Part shown: in pieces, positions 1 through 12,223 of the stretch
How the letters are laid out: the number at the start of each line of letters is the position of its first letter
Position numbering within the stretch: the first letter of the stretch is position 1
Source of the DNA: Nymphaea colorata
Taxonomy: Eukaryota > Streptophyta > Magnoliopsida > Nymphaeales > Nymphaeaceae
Assembly: GCF_008831285.2 (NCBI RefSeq)
Contig: NC_045148.1
Span: 13,680,802-13,744,801 of the forward strand
Reading direction: 5' to 3'
Length of the DNA: 64,000 nucleotides
Notes under the pieces: generated by a model
What the model was told of the DNA's origin: nothing
What the model saw: the letters and a program-made list of their open reading frames with translations, nothing else
Database searches by the model: none
Made by a program: the position numbers and the translations under genes

Positions 1-46
1 TACATTTCAAATATTAGTAATAGTTGACATAACTACAAAAAAAAAA

Positions 47-128
47 GTCGCCTTTTTGGCCTAGGCGTGCTTAGGCACTAGGCGCTGCCTGGCGCCCAGG
101 CAGCACCTAGCTGCCTTGACAACATAGG
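47..128. repeat. TAGGCG-rich repeat fragment in an intron or 3' part of the SWA2-like gene
   Basis: An A-run is followed by repeated and inverted copies of CTAGGCG / GGCGCC, ending near GCCTTGACAAC. This composition is unlike the AT-rich surroundings and looks like the end of a dispersed repeat, possibly a DNA-transposon derivative. Class not identified. Confidence 0.3.
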
Positions 129-507
129 ATGTAAGGCACACTGAGTCAGAATATACACAAGTTCCAAAGACATAATATATCTTACAGTTCTGAATTGTTA
201 GGAATTAACCACGCTCTCTCAAAGCAAAAAAATTAGATGTAACAACTCACAGCATGATTCTTAAGGAATATTTACAACAGTGCTTCAAAGATTTTATTTT
301 CTTGCAAACAACAGGAACTAATAAAGAAGCCAGAACTTATTTAAGCTTTGCATTCTAATCAGACTGACTTGCTGCTTAGTGTTTGATAATATTGAAATAG
401 GGACAACATGAGCACTAATAGATTCATAAAGAAAGAAAGAAAGAATGTGGACAGATAGCCATGCATCATGTGCATACACATGGAGGAAAAGGGGGGAGAG
501 GGAGAGG

Positions 508-533
508 GAGAGAGAGAGAGAGAGAGAGAGAGA
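508..533. repeat. (GA)n microsatellite
   Basis: An uninterrupted GA run of about 26 nt follows an impure GGGAGA stretch from 491. The translated Ser-Leu frames across it are artefacts. Confidence 0.9.
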
Positions 534-1089
534 TGGCCTTTCAAGATGAGCTAGGATTAGTGTCAGACCAACCAGAAAAGAGGGAGAGAGATGTCCATAT
601 TCCACCATAAAATGCCCTCAGTTTCCTTCCTCAAAATGAAAAAACTAGTTTGCAATGGTCGCAGGAAACAGGAATACAACTTAATGATTGTTTACTAGAT
701 AAAACTTCCAGTTAAGCTACTAAAGCATACAAATTTGTTGTTCCAGTTTGAATACAATACATCTGATCATCTTGCCATGCTCTAGGACAAAATGCCAACT
801 CTTTAAAGATAACATAATACTGCAGAGGTGACAATAGGCTAACTTATAACAAAAAATCTCAATAAATTCAAAATATTGGACATATTTGTAACTATGATTT
901 AACACAGCAATAGCTTGAGACCTTTCTCTTATTGATGACGAGAATTCAACAAAAACTTAATTAGCATTACTTTCAAATTTCAAACAACAGAAGTTTCATG
1001 AAGAGAACGACAAAGAGAATAGGAAAGAAAGAGATAGTAATAAAGACAAATCCCAAGAAGAATACAAGTGAAACACCCTGCCTTCACAC

Positions 1090-4000
1090 CTTAAAAAGCG
1101 CAAAATAAATGTCCACCAACCGCTTTGCTACTTTAGGACCATCTCCTTTGCTATGCAGGACAATCTGGTTCAGAAAATTTATCTGCACATTGGACATACC
1201 ATGAACAAGGGAAAAGTCAAGAAGTTGTCATGAAAGCTGTTATAAGTTGTTAACCTCATCACGTAGACATGGAAGCAAGAAAAGCCCGACAGCTTGAATA
1301 ATAATGTTGTGGCACAACTGGAAGCTTAAAGAGAGGAAATGTTCTAATATTCAACTTCATTATATTTTTAAAGTTTAATTCTTTGTGTTGCACATCTAAC
1401 AACATGAAACAATCTGGTCTATTCAACACAATCAGATGTGTCTTTCAATAATTTCTATAACATTTATTACAAGCATAAGAAAAGTGCTTTTAGAAACCCA
1501 CAAATAATTACACATAAATGCATAACCACTTCTATGCTCATATATGCCTGTAGTTTCAAGCTGCAAAAAACGAAACAGAGAACTTACAGCATGACATTTT
1601 GCCCTCAAGCCAACATGTGGACGGAAGAGAAAGAAGTCGACCTCCTCAATAACAACCAACTACAAAAAAGATAATCTTTTGATGAGATATCTCTGACATA
1701 CACAAACCATTGATGCATACAGATACACATAGAACATCAAGTGGACTTCAAGAAAACAGACTATAAAAGATGTTAAATGGCCAAACAGAGAAATGGGCAG
1801 CAATAGTGCCACATGGATCATTCAACTTGACAGTTTACACCATGTCAAACGAAAATTATTCTTTTCATGCACCCCATGTTAAGCGCAGACCTAACAAATG
1901 AGTTTCTAAGTTTCGTTTATTTCTGTTTTTGTGTTTTCAGCTTAAGTATTTCTTTTATGCAATGGGTCAGGTGGCTCAGGTCCAGTTAGGCCTGTCTTAA
2001 ACCTGACCCATCACGTTATGTATTTAAGCACAATTAAGCGAATTAAACCCTAATGAAGAAGATTACATTTCGTGAGAGAAGCTGGGCTTCGAGTGAGTTG
2101 AGGTGTTAGTGCAGAATTCTGCGCAGAGGAGCCTGATAGCTGCATGAGGGCTACCACCCCATTATAAAGTCCTGAGCATCTTAAAATGGGAACCCATACA
2201 TATACGCAATTACGTCTTAGAGTCAGGCTAAGGAAAAACTAGAACGAAGCCATCATAATATCACTATATTAATTCCTAAATGATTTTATTATAGAAAACA
2301 AATATAAACCTCAATATTCAATTTTAACAAAAGCAACTTATTTCTCGCAAGTACAATCCCCGCATTATGGGAGCCAGTTGATGAGAAACTGATCCCTAAT
2401 CTGTAATCTACAAAATTTTCCACACTTCCCTAAGCTTGTTGTGGTAACCAAATTTGGTTACACGAAAACATTTTCACATTACATGGATAGGGATGTAAAA
2501 ATACAGAAGATTGACACCAAATACAGTTCACATTGAATTTAATATGGTTAATTATCTAATCAAACACAAATACAATAAATGAAGTGGCAGATGCATCCAG
2601 TTTCATTAATTAAAACATATCCTAGTTAAATACAATTCACAAAACAGGCCAACATTACCATACAATCCCAGTTCTCGGCACAGTTTCAAATTCATTCCTC
2701 AATTCGAGCTTTATCTATCACGTTCATTGAGATTAAGTAATAGGATTAAAAAAAACAACTTTATCAAAGATTAAGATCAAATGAAGCAGGGAAATAGGAT
2801 AGTAAAGGGAGGCTATAGAACAAGTACACAGGAAAAGGAATCATTGCAATGAGAAAAGTCAAGAAAGGGTCAATGAGTGATTATTAACTGAAACATAAAA
2901 GAGCATCAAGAATGATATCCTACCAAACATAAATATTTCATTCAACATATCCAATAGAATTTCCACAATCCATTGAAAGTCTATTGACTCTGCCTTCCTT
3001 TTATAGTATTCACGTGAGTGAAGAAAATCACTTGTGAAGGAATCTGAATAATATACGAATATTAAAAGAGATAACTTTAAAGCTACAGAAATGAGAAAAA
3101 GTCACCGTGTCAAAGACAGGGATAAGGAGCACCTTCATATTCGGATGAGTAGACAAGAGGCATGTCAAGAAAAAACTAGCATCTGATGCAACTCTTGCTT
3201 CTGGGTCACCTAACTGCATATAAAGCCAGAAAACATAAGCAAACCATATTTGACATTAGACCTAGAATATGGAACTTGTTCAAACCCAAAGTAAACATTA
3301 AACATGATAGGAAGACATGTTCCCTAAAGAAGAAATACAGGGAACAGTAAGACATTTGAAGTTTAAAACAAAACAGTATTCGAAAACACACAGGTAGGAA
3401 AGCCACTACTCAAACACACAGGTTGGGAGCCACTAGTCACTTATCAGGCACACACATAAAACAATTGACATCACGTGTGCAAACTAGTAATACACTTGAA
3501 ATACCAAAACAAGAGAATCAAGTACACCAGGAAATTGAACAACAAAGAAATTGTGTGACATGTGATGTATAAGACTAGAAAAAAAATGAGATGGTAGCAA
3601 CTTACATATAGCATTTTCCCCCCATTCAAGTAAAAACATGAACATTTGGCCAATGAAATGTTTCAGTGACATGTATCTTTACACAAAATTTTAAAACTTA
3701 ACTCAAAAAGAAGCAGAATCAGGCCCAACTCAAAACATGGGAAGAAAGAAACTTATGTTTTCATGGATCCAAAAAAATAAGGGCATCCTAATTGTAACTG
3801 AGTAATATTGCTGCCAGCATTCACAAGTGTAAGACATGGAGGTGGCTGGCTAATAGAAGAATCCAGTTGGAACAGGTGCTGCATCAGCATACACGTTACT
3901 AAAGAATAAACTTCAGCATCCAAAATCAGAAAAGCAAATCATTGCATACATATCCATATAGGAGTGTCTTGAAGTTACCTTGTTGACAACAGCAGAAAGC

Positions 4001-7000
4001 AACCGCCTTTCTTGCTCTGGTTTACTTTCTAAAAGTTTATACAATGTCTGAGGAAGAAAATAAATCATGCATGAGAAACTATGAAAAGAACTGATTTTTT
4101 AAGCACTACCTCCGCTCATAGCCAATAGCAAAGGCTCAGAGAAGACCATACAAGCCCATATTGACAGATTATAAGCAAACTAGAGTATGCTTAACAGAGA
4201 CCAGATGCCAGAAGTAGTCGTGGTAACGCAGCAAATTCTGAAGAACTCTTAGATCAACATTTGACAGGAAAGACAAGTTGAAATTGAGACAGCCTAGTGG
4301 CGAAAGAAACAGGACAGTATTTTGTAATTCAAAACTTACAACAAAATAGACAGAAGAAAGAAACTTGAAGCTGTAACTCATTCTAATATCCTTTGGCAAC
4401 TAAAACCATAGTCACAAATATCCTTTACGAGTTTTAAACAGCAAGGTTTTGCCAGGTATAATATGGCAGAGTTATTATTTCTTGGGAAAATCTCAGTAAA
4501 AAAAAAATTAAAAGATCTTAAAAATAAAATGCAAAAAAAATGGAAATAGAAAATGTAAAAGAAGGCAAAAAAATGGAAAAACGAAAAATTCAAAAAAACA
4601 TGAAAAATGCAAAAAATGCATTGTTTTCTTGGTTTTTTCATTTTAGTGTTTTTTCAAAAGAACATGCCTCGTTTTTTCAGCTGACTCAAATTTAATGTGT
4701 TTTTTTGAAAGAAAAATGTGATATTTGTAACTATGATTAAAACATTAAAAAGAAACATGAGAGAAAGCTAGCAACCAATAATATATCCCAATGATAGCAT
4801 CAGCAATGAAAAGATACAAGGACGACTACAAGAACAAAGTACTAACTATATTGAATACCATAGACATGTTATTCAATTTTTGCACAGGGAAAGAAAAGAT
4901 GGAATTTGCCCACCTTCAGTGATTTTTTCTTCAGAACATAAAGTGTATCTTTAGAAGCTTCCTCAAGTGCAGCAATAAAACGCTCATATCTGTAACCACC
5001 AATAACCCAAATTGTTACAGAAGAGATGCAGTAATATCATGAGTCATGAGCTGAGAAAAGAAGGGGCTCTGAACATGAGTCAATTTAGTAAGGGATTTCA
5101 ATGGAGGCATTCCAATGGGCTCTGGAAAGAAGCAGGATTTGGAGTGGACACAAGTTGCGGGATTGACCAAATGAAATGATTTTGAGATGATATCTACCTC
5201 TATCATCTAGGAAGAACAGAGGTTAAATCACCATAGAAACGAGAGGGTTCATCTTGGAATCAAAGGGTTTAAACATGGGTGTCAACCTCAAGGCAATAGT
5301 TTTGCACCACATAGGACATAGGACCTTGGAATTTTGCATGTGGATCATTGATGACAATGTGCTAACTGCTATCTCACTCATTCTCTGTATTGAACAGACG
5401 GTTGGATGTTGGACATGTCATTCTTGCCTATGGCCTTGGTAAAAAATAGTATACAAGGAGGTGGAAAGCCAGAATAAACTGGACTATCATGTTCCATAGT
5501 CGATACCTATTTTTCAGGCAGTCCTCCCAGTACCAAAGAAGCAAAAGAAAGAATCCATCCTTTGACTCTGATATGCAATTAAGTGGATGCTGGAAGAGAT
5601 ACTTCAATTTACGATCTGGTAAAAGACTGATTACAAGAAAACAATGAAATTAAGTTTCTCATGTAAGGAAAAAAATGAGAAAACTGATGATAACCAAAAG
5701 CTGAAAGCCAAACACGCACTAACTATGAACAACTAAAAAAATTTACCTCACCAAAAATAACTCTCTCAGTGCATCAAAGCCAGTCAATGCATGACGTTTT
5801 CCTACCTTGGACATCACCATGGCTACCCATATTGAAAACAACATTAAGAAAAGCGAGTTAGATAAAACGAAAGTTAGGTAATAAAAGGCATCTCAGAGCA
5901 CATTAAGTCTCCTCAGAATATAAACCTTAAAAAAAAGAGTCTCCTTGAGGTAATAAGGCTCATAACTGACTCAAAATTCATAAAGCTTTGATGATTTACA
6001 AACAATTAACAAAACAAGGAACAAAGATAAGGTGTCATTATGACCAAGAAATATTGTCCACCGTAAGAGCATGCATTTACATATACGAATCATACAAAAT
6101 TAGGAATATTGTGTAACCCTTGCATTATTAACAAATCCATGTTTTCACAACCATATGCCGTTCAACAACTAGTTTCAGACAGGAATAAGCCAGTCGTATC
6201 TCATGTTATCAATTGTCAAACCATCGCACGTATCTCATGTTATCAATTGTCGAACCATCGCACGTATCTCATGTTATCAATTGTCGAACCATCGCACAGT
6301 AATCCAATGCACATTAGCAAAGCATCTCATCAAAACACAAGAACAGTAGCCTTTTAACCTAGACTGATGGACTAATAGCGCAAGCTGTCCAAACCAAATT
6401 ACCCATAAAAGGCAAACAATGCACCATTGCAGTTATTGCAAGTGAAACTGATGAAAGTATGGAAATCTTAAAGTTACCTAGCAGTGCATCAAGTGACCGT
6501 AAGTTGGCAATGGGATTATCCTGGATCAAAACCGTGAATGCAGCTACCTTGTCCGCTGCCGTACCTGACCTTTGGGCTGCAGCTGCCATCCTCATATCAC
6601 TGCTCTTTGCCCTTGTGAGTTCGTAATCCTGGCTATATTGCTCCATTAACTGTTTTGCAACTTCTGTTTTCTTCTGAACCAGTGCACTCCACTGGTCTCC
6701 ACCCATCTCAGACACTTTTTTCCCGCTAACAGAGCCTAGAACTTGAGGCTCTAACTTTGCCAAGTCGTCATACCAATACTGAGACAGCAAGCTAGCTCCC
6801 ATTAATGGTAACTTCTCCTTCACAGTCTTCGTCGATGCATCTCGGTGCACTTCACTACTTTTAGTCCCAGGCATAGTCTTAAAGTTGGAGCTACTCTTAT
6901 TCTTGGACTGACTATCAGAACCCAATTTCTTGTGTTTAACGTTTCTTCCTTCTCCATTTTCAGAGCCAAAAACCTGATCCTCTCCATTGATATATTTCCG

Positions 7001-7423
7001 CACTTTCTTCTGCAAATTTTTACTTTTGAATGAATTGTCAGGGTTTTCTTGGTACCTTGATGGTTGATTCTTAGAGATACCATCCTTGCGTTTCTCACCT
7101 CTCTTCCCTGCCTTAGACTTTTTTGGGGCTTCCGATGGGGAGACAGCTTGGTTCTCAGATTTAGAACTCTTGACGGGCTTGAGAGGGCCGATCTTTCTGA
7201 AGTCTGAGTCGTCAAACCCAGAGTCAGGAAGAGAGGAAGAAAGGGATGGGGCAAGACCGATTGAGGAAGCAAACGATGAGACCTCCTTTTGTAGAAGACT
7301 GTTGTCGCCTTGGTCCTCGCTGTTTGTGTTCTTCCTTTTCTCTGTATTCTTCTTCTTCTTCGTCTTCTTCTGCGCATTTCTAGGGTTTGGATTGGAGCTT
7401 CCAACATCTGCCATCGCTCTCAT
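1090..7423 (-). CDS. SWA2: SLOW WALKER2 / Noc1 (CEBPZ, Mak21 family) ribosome-biogenesis protein, 5' part only
   Basis: Nucleolar factor expected to act in early 60S pre-ribosome assembly and export (family knowledge: yeast Noc1/Mak21, human CEBPZ, Arabidopsis SWA2). Exons in transcription order: 7423-6478, 5822-5747, 4989-4914, 4047-3979, 3213-3133, 1659-1588, 1182-1090. All have AG/GT borders and keep phase, giving about 470 codons. The first exon encodes a Lys/Ser-rich, low-complexity N-terminus with nuclear-localisation-like runs such as KKTKKKK. The small exons give conserved Noc1 blocks: SKVGKRHALTGFDALREL, RYERFIAALEEASKDTLYVL, LGDPEARVASDASFFLTCLL, VDFFLFRPHVGLRAKCHA and SKGDGPKVAKRLVDIYFALF. 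Two in-frame ATGs exist, at 7423 and 7414; the second (MADVG) has G at +4 and is the likelier start. The CBF/Mak21 domain and the stop are missing because the gene runs off the left edge. I found no further exon in 1-1089. Confidence 0.88.
1843..2180. mobile_element. Possible LTR-derived fragment in an intron of the SWA2-like gene
   Basis: The stretch has an LTR-like order on the plus strand: a TATA-like GTATTTAAG near 2021, an AAACCCTAATGAAGAAG leader-like tract, then GTGAGAGAAGCTGGGCTTCG. No second copy, primer-binding site or polypurine tract is seen, so this is weak. Confidence 0.2.
6195..6296. repeat. Three tandem 34-bp repeats in intron 1 of the SWA2-like gene
   Basis: Units start at 6195, 6229 and 6263 with CGTATCTCATG and end ACCATCGCA. 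The second and third are identical and the first differs by one base. Copies are contiguous without spacers, so this is a minisatellite and not a CRISPR array. Confidence 0.95.
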
Positions 7424-7776
7424 CGCTTAGGCAAGTTTGTTAAACGTGCTGAGGCAAAGATATATCCTTGAAAGTCACCAAGTCCAGATCAAAGAATTCC
7501 AGTCAAGGAAACGAAGACAAATTTCGGTCACTCATAAGGGAACAAATTAGAAAGATCAAAGAAAATGCAGTTTGGTATAAAAATGAGATTCAACAACAAA
7601 AGAAGGGCCCTTAGCTGTGCAATCTTAAGAAAAAACAGAACCAAACAGCATGAAGCACACATTGACGGCTTCTTCAAGAGCATATGTACCGGATTCAACT
7701 CTTCCAAAACAGCAGCACGTATTCAATAACCAAAGTAACTTAGTTCAGGAAAAAATGATGGCAAAACATCATTGGA

Positions 7777-7990
7777 ATAGCTTTAAAGGCATTAATAATG
7801 ACTTCAAAATAGATGCATGCTTTGCTTTAACGGCATCGAAATTCTTGTATGTGCAACCAACGAAATTCAAGCCCTAAACATAATTAGAAGAGCTTTAAAG
7901 ACATTAGTAATGACTTAGAAATAGATGCATGTTTTGCTTTAACGACATCAACATTCTTGGATGTGTAACCAACGAAATTCAAGTCCTTTG
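7777..7990. repeat. Tandem duplication, period about 112 bp
   Basis: AGCTTTAAAG begins copies at 7779 and 7891. Both continue through a shared block (TAATGACTT, AATAGATGCATG, TTTGCTTTAACG, CCAACGAAATTCAAG) with roughly a dozen mismatches, so the duplication is old. It lies upstream of the SWA2-like start codon. Confidence 0.9.
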
Positions 7991-8385
7991 GTGCCAATAG
8001 TGCGACGAAAAATGAAACGATATCACAAACGTCCTTGCCATTGAATTGATTCATCATAAAACTAGGACCGGGACTTCCAAGTAACGACTTTCAGTAACAG
8101 GCAATCATCTATAGAGTGGCAACACCATAATGAACTTAAAACAGCAAATTGCAAGCAAGATCAAAGATAAAAACCGAAAAAAGGATTGCTTTGCAGTTGG
8201 GGCAGGAGAATTGAGGGCTGGAACTCCTTGCAGCTATATCCGACGCAGTGGCAAGCAGGCCTCCTTCGAGAGTGAGAAAGGGAGAGGGGGTGCAACGGTT
8301 GTCAGCCGGCCATTGCTGGCGAGGCCCTCATTCGGGACAGAGAAAGAAGGGCAGGGGCAGGTGACCCTCCCGCGCGAGCGCGCGC

Positions 8386-8386
<1 letters not shown>

Positions 8387-8445
<59 letters not shown>
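8387..8445. repeat. Compound (GT)n(GA)n microsatellite
   Basis: A GC-alternating tract (about 8371-8386) passes into TG repeats to 8418 and GA repeats to 8445: a purine-pyrimidine alternating block beside a homopurine block, about 1 kb upstream of the SWA2-like start codon. Confidence 0.95.
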
Positions 8446-8450
<5 letters not shown>

Positions 8451-9649
8451 TAGCACAGTCCCCGGCGGGCTTGAAGCACTCGAATGCAGAGAAAGAGGGA
8501 ATACGATGAGCAGAGGGCACCGCGGGACAGGGGCTAATACGATGAAATATCTTTTCGAATAGTTAACACCATGCCCGTCGTAGAGGAGTGAAACGTCCGC
8601 CTCACCTTCACTGCCCAGAAGAGCTCAGCGTGAGCCGGAAGAAGCTCCTGTTAGGTTTTTTTTCGCGGCAGGGAAAACCCTTCCGGGCTCAAAAGCTTTT
8701 ACGAAAACGAGCTCGAGTTTTTAAGAAATGAGAAAACGTGTTTATGTTAGATTGGAGTTCTTTGCAAAAATGATTTTGTTCTGACAACCGTAATGAACAA
8801 TTAATGTTATATAATAATATGCTATAGACAAGATATCACATCCATCAAAATACATAATTCATAGTATCATTGACAATCCGTCTTCTCCTATAATGTATAA
8901 TAAATAAATATTTAACCACAGTAAATCAATTTTCTCGAGGCACTAACGTACAGTAGAAACAAGAGTGAGCGAAAAAATAAAACTTTGAGTAAATCACAAC
9001 AAACACGAGAACAGACGTTGAATTTATGGTTTAGGCAAAATACAAACAATGATGCCGACAAACATGATAAAAAAAGTCGTAAAATAATGAAATGTACCTC
9101 AGGTATGGCATAGATTTGAAAACCAGAAAAGCCTTAAAGAATTTTGAACCCTTGTGTGAGAAAGTGAAACTGAACCCTTTGAATGATAATTAAGATAAGA
9201 TCCACGCACACGCACAAAGGCTAGTTTGACTAGAGCCAAGGACCAAGGTGATTTAAGAACCTACGATCTTAGATCAAGAATTCTTAGAAATGATTTTAGA
9301 TTTCATGTTTAAGAGAATGACTGACTACAACTATGGATTACAGTCCTCTGTTTGATTACATCGAGGCTCTAGGATCTTAAAGCCACAACCAAAGATCCTG
9401 GTTTGATAATTGTGGAAACCTTTCAGCCAACAATAGAACAAGCACGATCCGCCAGAAGACAAAATTTGTTTACGGAGCTATCAAGAAACGAGAAGAAAAT
9501 CGAGGACGACCTCATTTGTAGCATCAGGCTCCTCTTGAGACTTTGGATGATTATGCAACCACAAATGCATATGCAAAGAATTCGAAATTCCATAGTATAG
9601 GTACTACATGGCGACTAAATACAATCTTTCTTATTATATCAAAAGGAAC

Positions 9650-10300
9650 AGTCTAATTTGAATTTATGTGCCCATGAATTGATGGTTGACGTGTCTACGA
9701 AGTAGATCGCAAATGAATTGTATTTGGAACACGTAAGATCTATGGGGTTGTTCACAATGTAATACTTTTAATTATACTAATTGCCTTCAAAAAATATGTT
9801 GCGCTTCTACAAGAGTAGGCAATTAACTCCCTTGGGCACCAAACGTGTGCAATACTCATACGCAAATTATGCATCACATCAATGTTTTCAAATGAAGTAT
9901 CATTTTGAAATTGATCCTATAGGCTGACATGACGTACCCAACTCGTGTAAGCATGGTAAAAATCGATTTGAGAACTCAGATTGACAAAATGATCTTTGAG
10001 CACACCAGTCATTTTTACTGGAGAAGTTGAACCCTAATGATTGGTACAACTAAATCAATATACTCTTAGTTCTTACATGCACTTACTAAATATCACTTAT
10101 TTTGACATAGTATGTAAGACAAGCCATGTAAGTTGCACTAATTATAACAAGTCGACCCAATACTGTCCCCGTTATTCTGCTTTGAGAGACTCTTGAGATG
10201 TCAAAGTCTACGCCTCTATGTACCTGAGCCTCCTCAAAAGCTTCTGACTACATACGATATTTTAAGGAGAAAATGTTGATAGACCATATATGATTAGGTC
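9650..10300 (+). mobile_element. Probable decayed Copia retrotransposon, 3' end
   Basis: Near 9660-9760 one plus-strand frame with a stop reads like the end of Copia RNase H: VDVSTK (compare ADVFTK), then LYLEHVRSMGL. Downstream, a purine tract (AAGGAGAAAA, 10264-10273) is followed by TGTTGATAGACC at 10274, as expected for a polypurine tract then LTR start. No intact pol domain or second LTR was found. The far LTR end is not defined. Confidence 0.35.
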
Positions 10301-12223
10301 TGGCAAAGGACACATCTAGGGAAGCAACTAACTTTGATTTGAGAGCCAACATTTGCAGTAAAAGCAATCCATTTGATACTCATCTTTACTGCTGGGGAAT
10401 TATGTTGTTTCATGAGGAAATCAGATTAGATGCAATTTTAGATATGAAACATGATTAAGTGAAAGCCTCAATCGGACATGCCTAGCATTTTTATTTTATA
10501 TTGACGGGTTGAGTCAATCTGCGATTGTGAGATAAAATTGATTTAGGACACACCAAAATTTGGGTACCACTACCACAGGTGCATGCTTCAATATTATTTT
10601 ATTACATGTACAAAACATTGTATTAGCATCACCAAGATATGATATTTCATTTATTCATGCTCATGGGGGCACATGCTGTAAAAGCAAAACTATATCATTT
10701 GGATGTTATAAATGTCCCAATATATCAAAAGCGAGTGGGAGAACGTTAGATATAGAGGTCCGCCCATGATGAGATGAACCTGAAACCACTCCCAAATGAG
10801 AGGAAATGGTTAAAAAATGACTTTGATCACATGGGCATTTACAAGCTGTGCAATTCGACTATGATTCAACATTTCTTTTGCGTTCCCTCCAGTTCTTTTT
10901 CGTCAAGCATTTATAATCAAACCGGTTTTGGGAATTCAATTAAGGTAAGTGCGATTTCATTCATCAATGATTTAATAACAAAAATTGATGCATGATCAAT
11001 AATCCTTCATATGAATAAGGATTGAAAAAGAAACATACTGCTACCAAAAGCATATATGAAATTCCTAAAAAGTGTTCAATTAAGCACCGGGGTAATCTAA
11101 TCTCGATCAGATTTGAAAGCTCCACTCAACTTTTGTACTAACAATATCAAAAGATAATGAATCCAGAAAAAAAATTGTTCTTCCAAGTGTGGTTCTGTTT
11201 ACATGCACCGCCGCACACAGAGAAGTACCCGTACTATTTTTCTCTTCCTGCAAAAGGCCACTGCGCAACTCTTTAAAGAAAACAGTATGGAGATATTATG
11301 CCTTATTGCCGACACCATTCAGATGCCTGTGTGGTTAGCACGTGAGGTTTCTATGACCAGTCGACTGACACCGGTCCATCCAGATGATGACTGCAAGGGC
11401 GTTTTCGTAGGACACAATCAACCAAGAAGAACAAAGGAAGCTCACGCCTCAAAGTAACATTTGCATTTAACCGCTATAGTTGGGCGGAGACGTTATCATG
11501 CAAATTAAGCATTTAAGTGTTGCAAATCCGTCTTATCACTAAGACGTGGAGAAGTTGAGTAAACATGGTTGCCTCTTATATATTAGAAACTTTCGTGAGG
11601 TAAAACTCACCAGAGGCACCCAACTCGATACTGCATCAATTGCAGGTCGTGCTATTCCTGAATAGCTTGTTTTTTTCTGAATAGACCTGGGTAATCCCCG
11701 AGTAGGTGTCTTCATGGATAAAATACCGAGTCCAATTTAATTAGATATAGAAGCACCTTGCCAAGCTTGAGCCTGACTGGCGACGATCTCATCCGCATCA
11801 GTCAGTGATTTGCTTAAGGAGTTAATATCGGAAGCACTACGACCAGGCTACTTGCGTTGCGTCAGATGCAGGTCTAAGGGGCCATATTGGGGCGCCCATA
11901 AGCCGATCAAAACAAATAAGAAAGACCAACTGCAGATTTTTTTTTCTTAACCAAGACTATAATTTCTGAAGCCATGTTGGTAACATTTCATAAACTTGCA
12001 TCAACGAGGAACACGTCAAAATTGAGACAGCCAAATCATAAACCAACAAAAAAGTACCATTCTCAAAGAAAACCATTGCAAATTTTCAGTGAGACGACTT
12101 ATTCAAGCAACAATGGCAAAAGGGAAAAAAAGCAAAAAAGCGCAGCTCTTGACAAGAATGCAGCTTCACATCATGGCTCCAAATGCATGTGCAGAATCAC
12201 AAAATTGCCCCCACGTAATCCCC

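Larger units (their letters stand above)
7424..12223. other. Intergenic region between the SWA2-like gene start and the sucrose synthase stop
   Basis: No supported coding region. It should contain the SWA2-like promoter and leader (exact start unknown) and the sucrose synthase 3' UTR next to 12223. It also holds a 112-bp tandem duplication (7777-7990), a compound GT/GA microsatellite (8387-8445) and a probable Copia remnant (9650-10300). Open frames here are short and lack family resemblance. Confidence 0.6.

Noticed and set aside
6195-6296. CRISPR-like array
   Set aside because: The 34-bp units are contiguous with no spacers, in a plant intron.
6845-7430. Plus-strand ORFs antisense to exon 1 of the SWA2-like gene
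   Set aside because: They are shadows of the real coding exon, whose protein has clear Noc1-type continuation in the following exons.
8130-8520. ORFs on both strands across the GT/GA microsatellite
   Set aside because: Their length comes from repeat codons (Arg-Glu, Ser-Leu, Thr-His) with no other coding signal.
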